NCBI GenBank assembly: GCA_024223125.1
Contig: JAAEOP010000729.1
Location: 1 to 20,120, forward strand
Direction: 5' to 3'
DNA length: 20,120 nt
Origin: Chloroflexota bacterium
GTDB lineage: Bacteria > Chloroflexota > Anaerolineae > Promineifilales > Promineifilaceae
Shown: positions 15,033-20,120 of the stretch, piece by piece
Position numbering within the stretch: the first letter of the stretch is position 1
Layout: each line of letters opens with the position of its first letter
The notes under the pieces: generated by a model
The model's input: the letters and a program-made list of their open reading frames with translations, nothing else
What the model was told of the DNA's origin: nothing
The model's database searches: none
Program-made: the position numbers and the translations under genes

Positions 15033-16198
15033 ATTTGCTTCTCGTTTTGCCAGACTGACAATAATTCTTTGGTTTTAGCCCCGATCGCTGCTATCGTGTT
15101 TTCTTGTACCCGTTCAAAAGCGGCTATCGCCATTTGCCGGCGTAAATCTGGAGTTTGCGCCAGTTCTAAAATTCCGGCCGCCAATGCTTGCGGATTGGCT
15201 CGTTCAACCAGATAAACATGCTTCTTATGCTTCAATTCTGCCTGTATCGTTTCCGCATCGCCGCTGATAACCGGCCGCTGCATCATCATCCCTTCCCAAA
15301 TTTTGTTTTGAATGGTGCAGCGCGATTGTTTTGTGGTACCGAATACACCCAGGACGACATGGGATTGAGCGATTTGGGCTGGTAGTTCTTCTTTATCTAT
15401 CCAACCGCGGAAGTGAACATTATCCAGATTTAACTCGCGGGCTAACTGTTCGGCCGACGGCCGTTCCTGCCCATCCCCATAAAAATCAAACTGGATTTGG
15501 GGTTGGTCTTGCAATGCGGCCGCCGCCCGAATCATCGTTTCCACTCCATGCAAAGGAATGAAGGTGCCGTAATAAATGATGCGGAAATAATCTTGTGGCG
15601 GCCGTAAATCTGGACGCGGTCGGTAAATGCGGTCGTCTACCCCCAACGGAACTAGGCTAAACTTCTCCGGTTTCAAATCGTACTTCTCACAATAATATTC
15701 CCGGTATTCAGGCGTATCGGCTATGAGGAGATCGGGTAATTTTAAGCTGCCTTTCTCCAACCAGAAAATTAACTTTCCGCTAATAGGGCTTTTTTGTGCC
15801 AATCCCCGTTCCTCGGCAATCAAATGCAAAGACATAAGAATATCTAATGCCATCGGTTTACGCCGCCACCAGGAAAGCAACCGTCCCAAATACACATCAA
15901 ACTGACCCGGATACCCGACCAGCATAATGTCATATTCCGGGGTGTGACGATGGGCTTGAAAGAGTCGCCAATATGCCTTGATAACCCTTTTGAAAAATCG
16001 AGGACTTTTCCAACCGCCGCCCGCCTGTGCCACCCGGTCGGCAACGCTATGCCACAAAGGGCTGTGACACTCCTCCACAATGGCTCCATTTTGGCGCAAT
16101 CCGGCAATGATGACCTGATTACGCACGTAATTGGCCCGGTAAGTACCAAAAAAGCAGAGGCGCAACGGCCGTGTTTGTTCATCTAAAATTTTATCCAT
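15029..16198 (-). CDS. Glycosyltransferase family 4
   Basis: A retaining GT-B glycosyltransferase of 389 residues. The N-terminal half has LRLCFFGTYRANYVRNQ; the C-terminal donor domain has VPLGVDDRIY, IIYYGTFIPLHGVETMI, FYGDG and KIWEGMMMQRPVISGD, the usual GT4 landmarks. It is the first gene of the glycan operon. The frame extends to TTG 16249, but ATG 16198 is only 9 nt from a TATAAT box and has no Shine-Dalgarno, so a leaderless or nearly leaderless mRNA is likely. Its stop overlaps the start of the next gene. Likely adds a sugar to the lipid-linked repeat unit at the cytoplasmic face; the specificity is unknown. Confidence 0.9.
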   Translation of the reverse strand: MDKILDEQTRPLRLCFFGTYRANYVRNQVIIAGLRQNGAIVEECHSPLWHSVADRVAQAGGGWKSPRFFKRVIKAYWRLFQAHRHTPEYDIMLVGYPGQFDVYLGRLLSWWRRKPMALDILMSLHLIAEERGLAQKSPISGKLIFWLEKGSLKLPDLLIADTPEYREYYCEKYDLKPEKFSLVPLGVDDRIYRPRPDLRPPQDYFRIIYYGTFIPLHGVETMIRAAAALQDQPQIQFDFYGDGQERPSAEQLARELNLDNVHFRGWIDKEELPAQIAQSHVVLGVFGTTKQSRCTIQNKIWEGMMMQRPVISGDAETIQAELKHKKHVYLVERANPQALAAGILELAQTPDLRRQMAIAAFERVQENTIAAIGAKTKELLSVWQNEKQI

Positions 16199-16207
16199 AG
16201 GCGGCAA

Positions 16208-16236
16208 ATTATAACGGATTTCCCGGTTAATACACT
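16208..16236 (-). promoter_or_regulatory. Promoter of the glycan operon, probably leaderless
   Basis: On the minus strand a perfect TATAAT (16213-16208) ends 9 nt before ATG 16198. Transcription would start within about 0-3 nt of the start codon. The -35 region at 17-bp spacing (AGTGTA) is poor, so an activator or other contact may be needed. Confidence 0.5.
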
Positions 16237-16283
16237 GTGAGCCAAACAATCAACTTTCCCCAGATGATTGAGAAAATGCTTAT

Positions 16284-16322
16284 AGAAAAAGAAAAGCCCC
16301 TCTTGTAATCAAGAAGGGCTTT
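16284..16322 (-). terminator. Rho-independent terminator of the 31-residue gene
   Basis: AAAGCCC/TCTTG (16293-16305) pair with CAAGA/GGGCTTT (16310-16322), with one mismatch and a 4-nt loop. On the minus strand the stem is followed by a U-rich run (TTTTCTTTTTCT). It separates the small membrane peptide transcript from the glycan operon. Confidence 0.8.
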
Positions 16323-16367
16323 GTCCCAGCCACCCCAAATAGAAACTGGCGCTACAAAACGAGGGTG

Positions 16368-16395
16368 GGGATCTGCCCCCAAAAAGGCAGATCCC
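16368..16395. repeat. Stem-loop after the 31-residue gene
   Basis: GGGATCTGCC (16368-16377) and GGCAGATCCC (16386-16395) form a perfect 10-bp stem with an 8-nt loop, 16 nt past the stop of the small gene. No U-tract follows on the minus strand. With the terminator 46 nt further on, the 3' region is strongly structured, possibly to stabilise the mRNA or as part of a small RNA. Confidence 0.5.
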
Positions 16396-16411
16396 TCACA
16401 TTACTATTTTT

Positions 16412-16507
16412 TTACATGCGCGGTCTTGTCATAGACACACCGGCCATCAATCCAATGATGAAGAAAATTAGGGCAAGAATAATTAGCGCTTCTAATGAGA
16501 TGGTCAT
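16412..16507 (-). CDS. 31-residue single-span membrane peptide
   Basis: A short gene encoding MTISLEALIILALIFFI followed by IGLMAGVSMTRPRM. There is one hydrophobic helix (about residues 5-24) with a short basic C-terminus (Arg28, Arg30), the expected pattern for a small bacterial membrane protein with the C-terminus in the cytoplasm. Support for a real gene: AAGGAG ribosome site 8 nt before the ATG, a TTGACA-containing promoter upstream, and a terminator downstream. It overlaps no other convincing gene. Family unknown. Small membrane peptides often modulate a transporter, sensor or respiratory complex, or act as toxins, but nothing here decides between these. Confidence 0.65.
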   Translation of the reverse strand: MTISLEALIILALIFFIIGLMAGVSMTRPRM

Positions 16508-16569
16508 GATACTGCTCCTTGCTACTATTGGGGACAAACCCCGCTAATATTGTTTCCCACCCCGACAAA

Positions 16570-16598
16570 AGTAAAACATACAGCAATCGAATTGTCAA
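16570..16598 (-). promoter_or_regulatory. Promoter of the 31-residue gene
   Basis: On the minus strand, a consensus TTGACA (16598-16593) is followed after 17 bp by TTTACT (16575-16570), a 4/6 match to the -10 consensus. Predicted start near 16563 gives a leader of about 55 nt. Confidence 0.5.
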
Positions 16599-16770
16599 GA
16601 TAGCGACAAAAAGATGCCATAAATGTCAGGAGACTGTCAGGAATCGGATGGTTTTGTGAGGGATTATTCGCAATACTACAAAAGATAACAGGGGTTTGTG
16701 TACACGGATAGGGGAAATACGGATAAAACTGAGGAACCTTCCGGTGGTTTGCTGCGTTGATCCTTGAATG

Positions 16771-16809
16771 AAAAAACGGCCGTCAAACTGCAAAGTCTGA
16801 CGGCCGTTT
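16771..16809 (-). terminator. Rho-independent terminator of the etf operon
   Basis: A perfect 12-bp stem, AAACGGCCGTCA (16774-16785) with TGACGGCCGTTT (16798-16809); inside it, ACT/AGT can pair around a GCAA tetraloop. On the minus strand it ends in six U residues. It lies 42 nt past the etfA stop. Each arm contains one complete ACGGCCGT octamer. Confidence 0.85.
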
Positions 16810-16836
16810 ACTGAAAACTGATTACTGAAAACTGAT
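16809..16836. repeat. Tandem 14-bp repeat next to the etfA terminator
   Basis: TACTGAAAACTGAT is present twice back to back (16809-16822 and 16823-16836) between the terminator stem and the etfA stop. It probably arose by slippage. No function is evident. Confidence 0.7.
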
Positions 16837-16850
16837 CACCGACTGCCGAA

Positions 16851-17825
16851 TCAACCAAGTCGTTTCTGGAATTCGGCCGTAAGCGCCGGAGCCACCTTAA
16901 ACAAATCGCCCACAATGCCATAATGGGCCAGTTTGAAGATAGGTGCATCCGGGTCTTTATTGACAGCTACAATGATCTTAGATGTCCGCATACCGGCCTG
17001 ATGCTGAATAGCGCCGCTGATGCCACAAGCAATATACAAATCCGGGCTGACCGTTTTACCCGTCTGTCCGACCTGATGATCGTAGGGAATCCAACCCGCA
17101 TCTACGGCCGCGCGCGAAGCTCCCAACGCGCCACCCAATGTATCGGCCAACGCTTGCACCGACGCGAACCCTTCTGCACTGCCTACGCCACGGCCGCCAG
17201 AAACGATGATGCTGGCATCAGTCAGACTAACTGTACCTTCTTTGCCTTCAAAACCGACAACTTTGGCGTTGATGTCATCTTCAGCCACCACAGCGTCACT
17301 CCATTGGGCGGAACCGCTGCCGCCGGTAGATTCTGCCTGGGGGAAAGCCCGGCTGCGTAAAGTGATAATTTGCGTACCGGCCGTGATGTGAACATCGGCT
17401 AATAATTTACCGGCGTACACGGGGCGGGTCACTTTAACTGTGCTGCCATCCACCTGCACATCAATAGCGTCGGCAATGACGCCGGCATCCAAATCAGCGC
17501 CCAGCCAGGCCGCCAGATCACGGCCGTGTGTACTGCCACCAATAATAATCACGGCCGGATCATGTTCCTGCGCCAGTTTCGTGATTAACGGGCCGGCCGC
17601 TTCCACACGAAAATCGGCCAGGGTGGCGTCATCCGCGCCTAACACAGCATCCACACCCAGATCAAAAGCGGCATCGGCTACGCCAGAAACATCTGATCCC
17701 AAAACGAGACCAGTCACTTGTTGGTCCAAATCGGCAGCCACTTTACGGGCCGCCCCAATCGCTTCCTGGGCTGCAGCCGGAATGGTGTCATTTTTACTTT
17801 CTACAAATACCCATACGCCGCTCAT
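16851..17825 (-). CDS. etfA: Electron transfer flavoprotein, alpha subunit
   Basis: The FAD-binding subunit of the soluble ETF heterodimer, which accepts electrons from acyl-CoA and related dehydrogenases and passes them to the membrane quinone oxidoreductase. 324 residues, normal length. The N-terminal domain has VWVFVE and the GGSTHGRDLA segment (about 96-105). The C-terminal FAD domain has SGGRGVGS (209-216), ASRAAVDAGW (236-245), QVGQTGKTVSPDLYIACG (251-268), SGAIQHQAGM (270-279) and NKDPDAPIF (289-297). ATG 17825 overlaps the etfB stop by 4 nt (ATGA). Followed by a strong terminator. No dehydrogenase or ETF-quinone oxidoreductase gene is in the window. Confidence 0.97.
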   Translation of the reverse strand: MSGVWVFVESKNDTIPAAAQEAIGAARKVAADLDQQVTGLVLGSDVSGVADAAFDLGVDAVLGADDATLADFRVEAAGPLITKLAQEHDPAVIIIGGSTHGRDLAAWLGADLDAGVIADAIDVQVDGSTVKVTRPVYAGKLLADVHITAGTQIITLRSRAFPQAESTGGSGSAQWSDAVVAEDDINAKVVGFEGKEGTVSLTDASIIVSGGRGVGSAEGFASVQALADTLGGALGASRAAVDAGWIPYDHQVGQTGKTVSPDLYIACGISGAIQHQAGMRTSKIIVAVNKDPDAPIFKLAHYGIVGDLFKVAPALTAEFQKRLG

Positions 17826-18622
17826 ATTACCTTCTCCTCGAATAACCTGTCGGCCAAAATGCGGACCTGTTCTTCTACGCTGTCGGCTTCAATAATTTCC
17901 ACACTGCCTTCACGGGGCGGAATGGCATACACTTTAGACCAATCCACTTTGCTGGCGGCCGCTCCCGTTTCACCATCCACAGACAGGTCGCCGGCGTTCC
18001 AGGTGGGAATCTTGGCCCGGTTGGCTTTACGGATACCCATGAGGGAGGGATAACGGGGTTCGTTAATCTCTTTGACGACGCTGATAACTACCGGCAAATT
18101 GGCCGTAATTATCTCTCGGCCGTCGTCCAGCAAACGTTCAACCGTAATCTGACCATCAGTCACTTCTTTGATGGCCGAGACATAGGTGAGCGGCGTCCAA
18201 CCTAATTGTCGGGCTACCTGCATGGGGGTCAGACCAGTATCGCCGTCAATAGCTTGTTTGCCAAAGATGGCAATATCTACATCCCCAATGTTATTGATGG
18301 CGGCGGCCAAAATACGGGCTGTGCCCAGCGTATCGCTGCCACTAAAGCTGGTATCAGAAACAAGAACAGCGCCGGTACAACCCATCGCCAGACTGGTTTT
18401 GAGCGCATCCTGACTTTCTGCGGGACCGGCCGTCAGAACAATGACATCTGAGGCGCCATGATTTTCTTTGAAGCGCACGCCTTCTTCCACGGCATACTCA
18501 TCCCAAGGATTGAGGACGTTGGGCTTGCCACCGGGATCATCCCAGCTTACATGTCCGCTCTCGTCTACGGTGAGTACGGCCGTCGTACTGGGCGTCTGTT
18601 TAATACATACAACTGCTTTCAT
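17822..18622 (-). CDS. etfB: Electron transfer flavoprotein, beta subunit
   Basis: The AMP-binding partner of EtfA; the two form the soluble ETF. 266 residues from ATG 18622, which has GGAGG 7 nt upstream and gives the family's typical MKAVVCIKQTP start. The longer open frame to 18679 starts in a hairpin and is not preferred. Motifs: NPWDEYAVEEGVR (about 38-50), the nucleotide loop GKQAIDGDTG (121-130), and the ETF beta signature around NEPRYPSLMGIRKANRAK. It appears to be a standard electron-carrying ETF; nothing visible shows the bifurcating type. Translationally coupled to etfA. Confidence 0.96.
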   Translation of the reverse strand: MKAVVCIKQTPSTTAVLTVDESGHVSWDDPGGKPNVLNPWDEYAVEEGVRFKENHGASDVIVLTAGPAESQDALKTSLAMGCTGAVLVSDTSFSGSDTLGTARILAAAINNIGDVDIAIFGKQAIDGDTGLTPMQVARQLGWTPLTYVSAIKEVTDGQITVERLLDDGREIITANLPVVISVVKEINEPRYPSLMGIRKANRAKIPTWNAGDLSVDGETGAAASKVDWSKVYAIPPREGSVEIIEADSVEEQVRILADRLFEEKVI

Positions 18623-18640
18623 TAAATTCCTCCGTATCGT

Positions 18641-18679
18641 GTGGCGCGTAGTCTGGCGAGGCCAGCCTCTACGGGCCAC
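18641..18679. repeat. Intercistronic hairpin before etfB
   Basis: GTGGC / CGTAG / CTGG-type segments on one arm pair with CCAG / CTACG / GCCAC on the other (14 bp, two small interruptions, 5-nt loop). It fills the 62-bp gap between the zinc-ribbon gene and etfB, just upstream of the etfB ribosome site. It may be a REP-type palindrome or an mRNA processing site setting etfB/etfA dosage. Confidence 0.5.
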
Positions 18680-18684
18680 AATTT

Positions 18685-19197
18685 TTAGATTTCCATTAAC
18701 AACGGTTCGTTGATTTCACGGAACCGTTGGCTAAATGTCTCATTTTCAAAGGCAAATGTAGTTGCCCGCCAAGTAAAGTTTTCGATGCGGGCGGCGTTTA
18801 AGACGGCTTGTTTTGGGGGCAGATATGTTTTACGAATCTGGCGTTTGAAGAAGGCATGCGTTACGGTCGTAGCCATTATCGTCCCCAAGCCCACCATCAA
18901 CAAACGCAGTAGAAACGGCAAACTGGCCGGGGCCACAAGCAGCCCTATGCCTAACAACAAAAGGAAGACAGCCCCGCTTATGAGCCAATCCATCTTTTGC
19001 AATCGCTCTTCAGCGGCCGATTTGTAGTTGATGTGGGCAGCGCAATCTGTACAAACGGGAACGCCGATTAAACGGGTAATACGGCTGATCCGTTTTTTTA
19101 CCGGCATGATGTAGGGGGCAGGACGGCCGCAGTGGGAGCAGATGCCAGGAAAAGTAACAGTTTGTTGGGGACGGACTTTAATTTTAACCAGGACCAT
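18685..19197 (-). CDS. Zinc-ribbon membrane protein of unknown function
   Basis: 170 residues. The N-terminal domain has two Cys pairs, CSHC (20-23) and CTDC (49-52), a likely zinc ribbon in the cytoplasm. Two hydrophobic segments follow (about 71-90 and 92-112), then a soluble tail of about 55 residues with aromatic-rich NFTWRATTFAFENETF. I do not recognise a named family. It is the first gene after a strong promoter and precedes etfB by 62 bp, so it is probably co-transcribed with the ETF genes; whether it works with them is unknown. ATG start at 19197 with a weak ribosome site. Confidence 0.8.
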   Translation of the reverse strand: MVLVKIKVRPQQTVTFPGICSHCGRPAPYIMPVKKRISRITRLIGVPVCTDCAAHINYKSAAEERLQKMDWLISGAVFLLLLGIGLLVAPASLPFLLRLLMVGLGTIMATTVTHAFFKRQIRKTYLPPKQAVLNAARIENFTWRATTFAFENETFSQRFREINEPLLMEI

Positions 19198-19232
19198 GAT
19201 TCACTATCGTTCAGTAGCTTTGAATTGGGGTA

Positions 19233-19261
19233 ATTATAACGAGGTCGGTCAGGTGAAGCAA
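19233..19261 (-). promoter_or_regulatory. Promoter of the zinc-ribbon/etf operon
   Basis: On the minus strand, TTGCTT (19261-19256) and a perfect TATAAT (19238-19233) are separated by 17 bp. The start near 19226 gives a leader of about 29 nt. No other promoter is evident before etfB, so this one probably drives all three genes. Confidence 0.65.
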
Positions 19262-19314
19262 TACGACGCAGTGCGTTATGAGTTTTAGGGAGACAATCTC
19301 ATTCAGATGTTTTT

Positions 19315-19342
19315 TTGAACCAACGGCCGTCTGGCATATAAT
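19315..19342 (+). promoter_or_regulatory. Promoter of the 101-residue gene
   Basis: TTGAAC (19315-19320) and a perfect TATAAT (19337-19342) are separated by 16 bp. The spacer contains an ACGGCCGT octamer (19323-19330). The start near 19349 gives a leader of about 27 nt with AGGAG before the ATG. Confidence 0.65.
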
Positions 19343-19375
19343 CGCGCCGATTTTCACAAAAGGAGATATTCGTTC

Positions 19376-19681
19376 ATGAGAACTGGAAAATGGTTACGCT
19401 TTGCAGGCGCTTTACTTTTATTATTTGTGGCGACCGCGCCAACGGCCGTGTTAGCTAAAGAAGGCGGTCACAATCAAACTACAACCCATATGGTTTATCA
19501 GGATGGGCACGAAGATGAAAGTGCCGAAGAAGTGTCCGCTACGGGTGATGGGGTAGGTTTTGTATTGACATTGATTGCGTTCATTATTGGTTTAATTATC
19601 GCGGTGGTGGCTATCGTGGGAGCCGTGGGGTTAGGTCTTATTGGCATTGGGTATGCTTCGGTAAATGCGGAAGAAGGGTAG
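19376..19681 (+). CDS. Small secreted/membrane protein of unknown function
   Basis: 101 residues. It begins with a signal-peptide-like region (positively charged MRTGKWLR, a hydrophobic core, and VLA-K at about 25-28). A short polar, His- and acid-rich stretch follows (HNQTTTHMVYQDGHEDESAEE). The C-terminal half is strongly hydrophobic and Gly-rich (about 59-95), long enough for one or two membrane spans. Good promoter, AGGAG ribosome site and ATG support expression. I recognise no family. The polar His/Asp/Glu stretch outside the membrane might bind metal, but this is speculation. Its 3' end abuts the truncated helicase-like remnant on the other strand. Confidence 0.75.
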   Translation: MRTGKWLRFAGALLLLFVATAPTAVLAKEGGHNQTTTHMVYQDGHEDESAEEVSATGDGVGFVLTLIAFIIGLIIAVVAIVGAVGLGLIGIGYASVNAEEG

Positions 19682-19686
19682 TAACC

Positions 19687-19830
19687 CCTCCGTAGCCAAC
19701 CAAAACTAATAAAGTTCATACCCCGGTCATAATGTACAGAACCCGAGAGTGAAGGCATGTAAACATCAGCGACCATATCGGCCGTAGACATATCCACTGT
19801 TACCGGAAGGTGAAGGTTTTTTAGCGACAT
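19687..19830 (-). pseudogene. Truncated N-terminus of a PLD-like helicase protein
   Basis: About 48 codons from ATG 19830 (with AGGTGA upstream) read MSLKNLHLPVTVDMS, then a block centred on DVYMPSLSGSVHYDRGMNF and FGWLRR. This matches from memory the N-terminus of bacterial DEAD/SNF2 helicases with a phospholipase-D-like front domain, whose members show a Y-P-L-S-YDRGVGFFS-WL pattern. The resemblance stops at about 19687. Beyond that the frame runs antisense to the 101-residue gene and has no helicase features. It begins 45 nt after the stop of the minus-strand gene upstream, as a normal operon partner would. I read it as a decayed or truncated helicase gene; a translated short protein is possible. 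Confidence 0.45.
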
Positions 19831-19874
19831 CTCGTTATCACCTGGGTTTTGTATTGAACCAAGCTGACTAGAAA

Positions 19875-20120
19875 TCAATCCAACCCGGCCCTGTCCAACC
19901 GGCGCAGCAAGGCACTGCGACGCGAATATGTTGAGCGCAAACGATGCAGGCGGGCTGCATAAGCCGGTTCTGTTCCCTGGTAGATGGCTAGATCGTGTAA
20001 TTTTGTTAGCAATTGTACTGCCTTGTCATAGGGTTTGGCCTGACCTTCCTGGATGAGTTGATCAACGGCCGTCCACGTCTCCTCTGCTTTAGGGGCCAAC
20101 GCTTCCATCTGCCGCTTACG
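19875..20120 (-). CDS. C-terminal end of a probable SWIM zinc-finger protein (partial)
   Basis: The open frame runs off the right edge, so only the last 81 residues are visible. The tail has AKPYDKAVQLLTKLHDLA, then AYAARLHRLRSTYSRRSALLRRLDRAGL. The pattern YD-AV-LL-LRDLA ... F-RL-LR-RKPSL-RRLD-AGL is, from memory, the C-terminus of uncharacterised bacterial SWIM zinc-finger proteins. The zinc finger itself is outside the window, so the call is tentative. Such genes are often next to SNF2-type helicases, which fits the helicase remnant directly downstream. Confidence 0.5.
   Translation of the reverse strand, partial: RKRQMEALAPKAEETWTAVDQLIQEGQAKPYDKAVQLLTKLHDLAIYQGTEPAYAARLHRLRSTYSRRSALLRRLDRAGLD

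Larger units (their letters stand above)
16508..16850. other. Gene-free stretch between small peptide gene and etfA
   Basis: 343 bp without a convincing gene. From left to right it holds the small-gene leader, a promoter (16570-16598), two TGTCAGGA copies at an 11-bp step (16624-16631, 16635-16642), an unremarkable stretch to about 16770, the etfA terminator (16771-16809), and a tandem 14-bp repeat (16809-16836). Confidence 0.6.

Noticed and set aside
16404..16598. 64-residue minus-strand frame overlapping the small membrane peptide gene
   Set aside because: It has no ribosome site and begins in the promoter region. The alternative frame with AAGGAG and a clean membrane helix is more convincing.
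19687..20120. Active anti-phage defence island at the right edge
   Set aside because: Only a helicase-like fragment and a partial SWIM-type tail are visible. Without the rest there is no support for a working defence system.

Overview
The window looks like chromosomal DNA of a free-living bacterium of moderate GC content. The closest guess is a Chloroflexota (Anaerolineae-like) lineage. This rests on the style of the secreted proteins (a lipoprotein with a YPPPTA-type linker), the surface-polysaccharide genes with embedded alkaline-phosphatase-superfamily enzymes, and a palindrome-rich genome; no marker gene is present, so the assignment is an inference. I see no rRNA, tRNA, CRISPR array or intact transposase. 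The most pervasive feature is the palindrome ACGGCCGT, found about 23 times in 20 kb (about 0.3 expected) in genes of both strands and in intergenic DNA.

Layout. (1) 51-2417, minus strand: a fused ATP sulfurylase/APS kinase followed by a second, stand-alone APS kinase. Together they make APS and PAPS, the activated sulfate donor. The fused gene has its own promoter, a leader of about 200 nt containing hairpins, a repeated TTGTGCAA-type box and an intrinsic-terminator-like hairpin just before the gene. (2) 2672-4774, minus strand: a lipoprotein and a secreted protein with four beta-rich repeats, the latter with a clear promoter, ribosome site and terminator. (3) 4988-7392, plus strand: a two-gene unit with an alkaline-phosphatase-superfamily enzyme (sulfatase-like fold, Thr in place of the catalytic Cys) and a PAPS-dependent sulfotransferase. 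(4) 7419-16198, minus strand: a surface glycan locus in transcription order GT4 glycosyltransferase, multispanning GT39-like transferase, a second sulfatase-like enzyme, GT2 glycosyltransferase, methyltransferase, Wzx-type flippase and a rhamnose-epimerase-like SDR. Several of these genes overlap by 1-4 nt. An approximately 80-bp palindromic element occurs twice, in opposite orientation, on either side of the GT2 gene. (5) 16284-16598, minus strand: an unreported-looking 31-residue membrane peptide gene with its own promoter, ribosome site and terminator. (6) 16771-19261, minus strand: a zinc-ribbon membrane protein followed by etfB and etfA, under a good promoter and ended by a terminator built from two facing ACGGCCGT octamers. 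(7) 19315-20120: a small secreted/membrane protein on the plus strand facing a truncated helicase-like N-terminus and the C-terminus of a probable SWIM-type protein on the minus strand.

How the genes fit together. Sulfate activation (PAPS synthesis), a PAPS-using sulfotransferase, two sulfatase-fold enzymes and a complete-looking set of glycan assembly, modification and export genes sit side by side. No PAPS reductase or sulfite reductase is present. The simplest reading is that sulfate is activated here to decorate a secreted or cell-surface glycan rather than to make cysteine. This is an inference from gene content. The ETF operon is a separate electron-transfer function.
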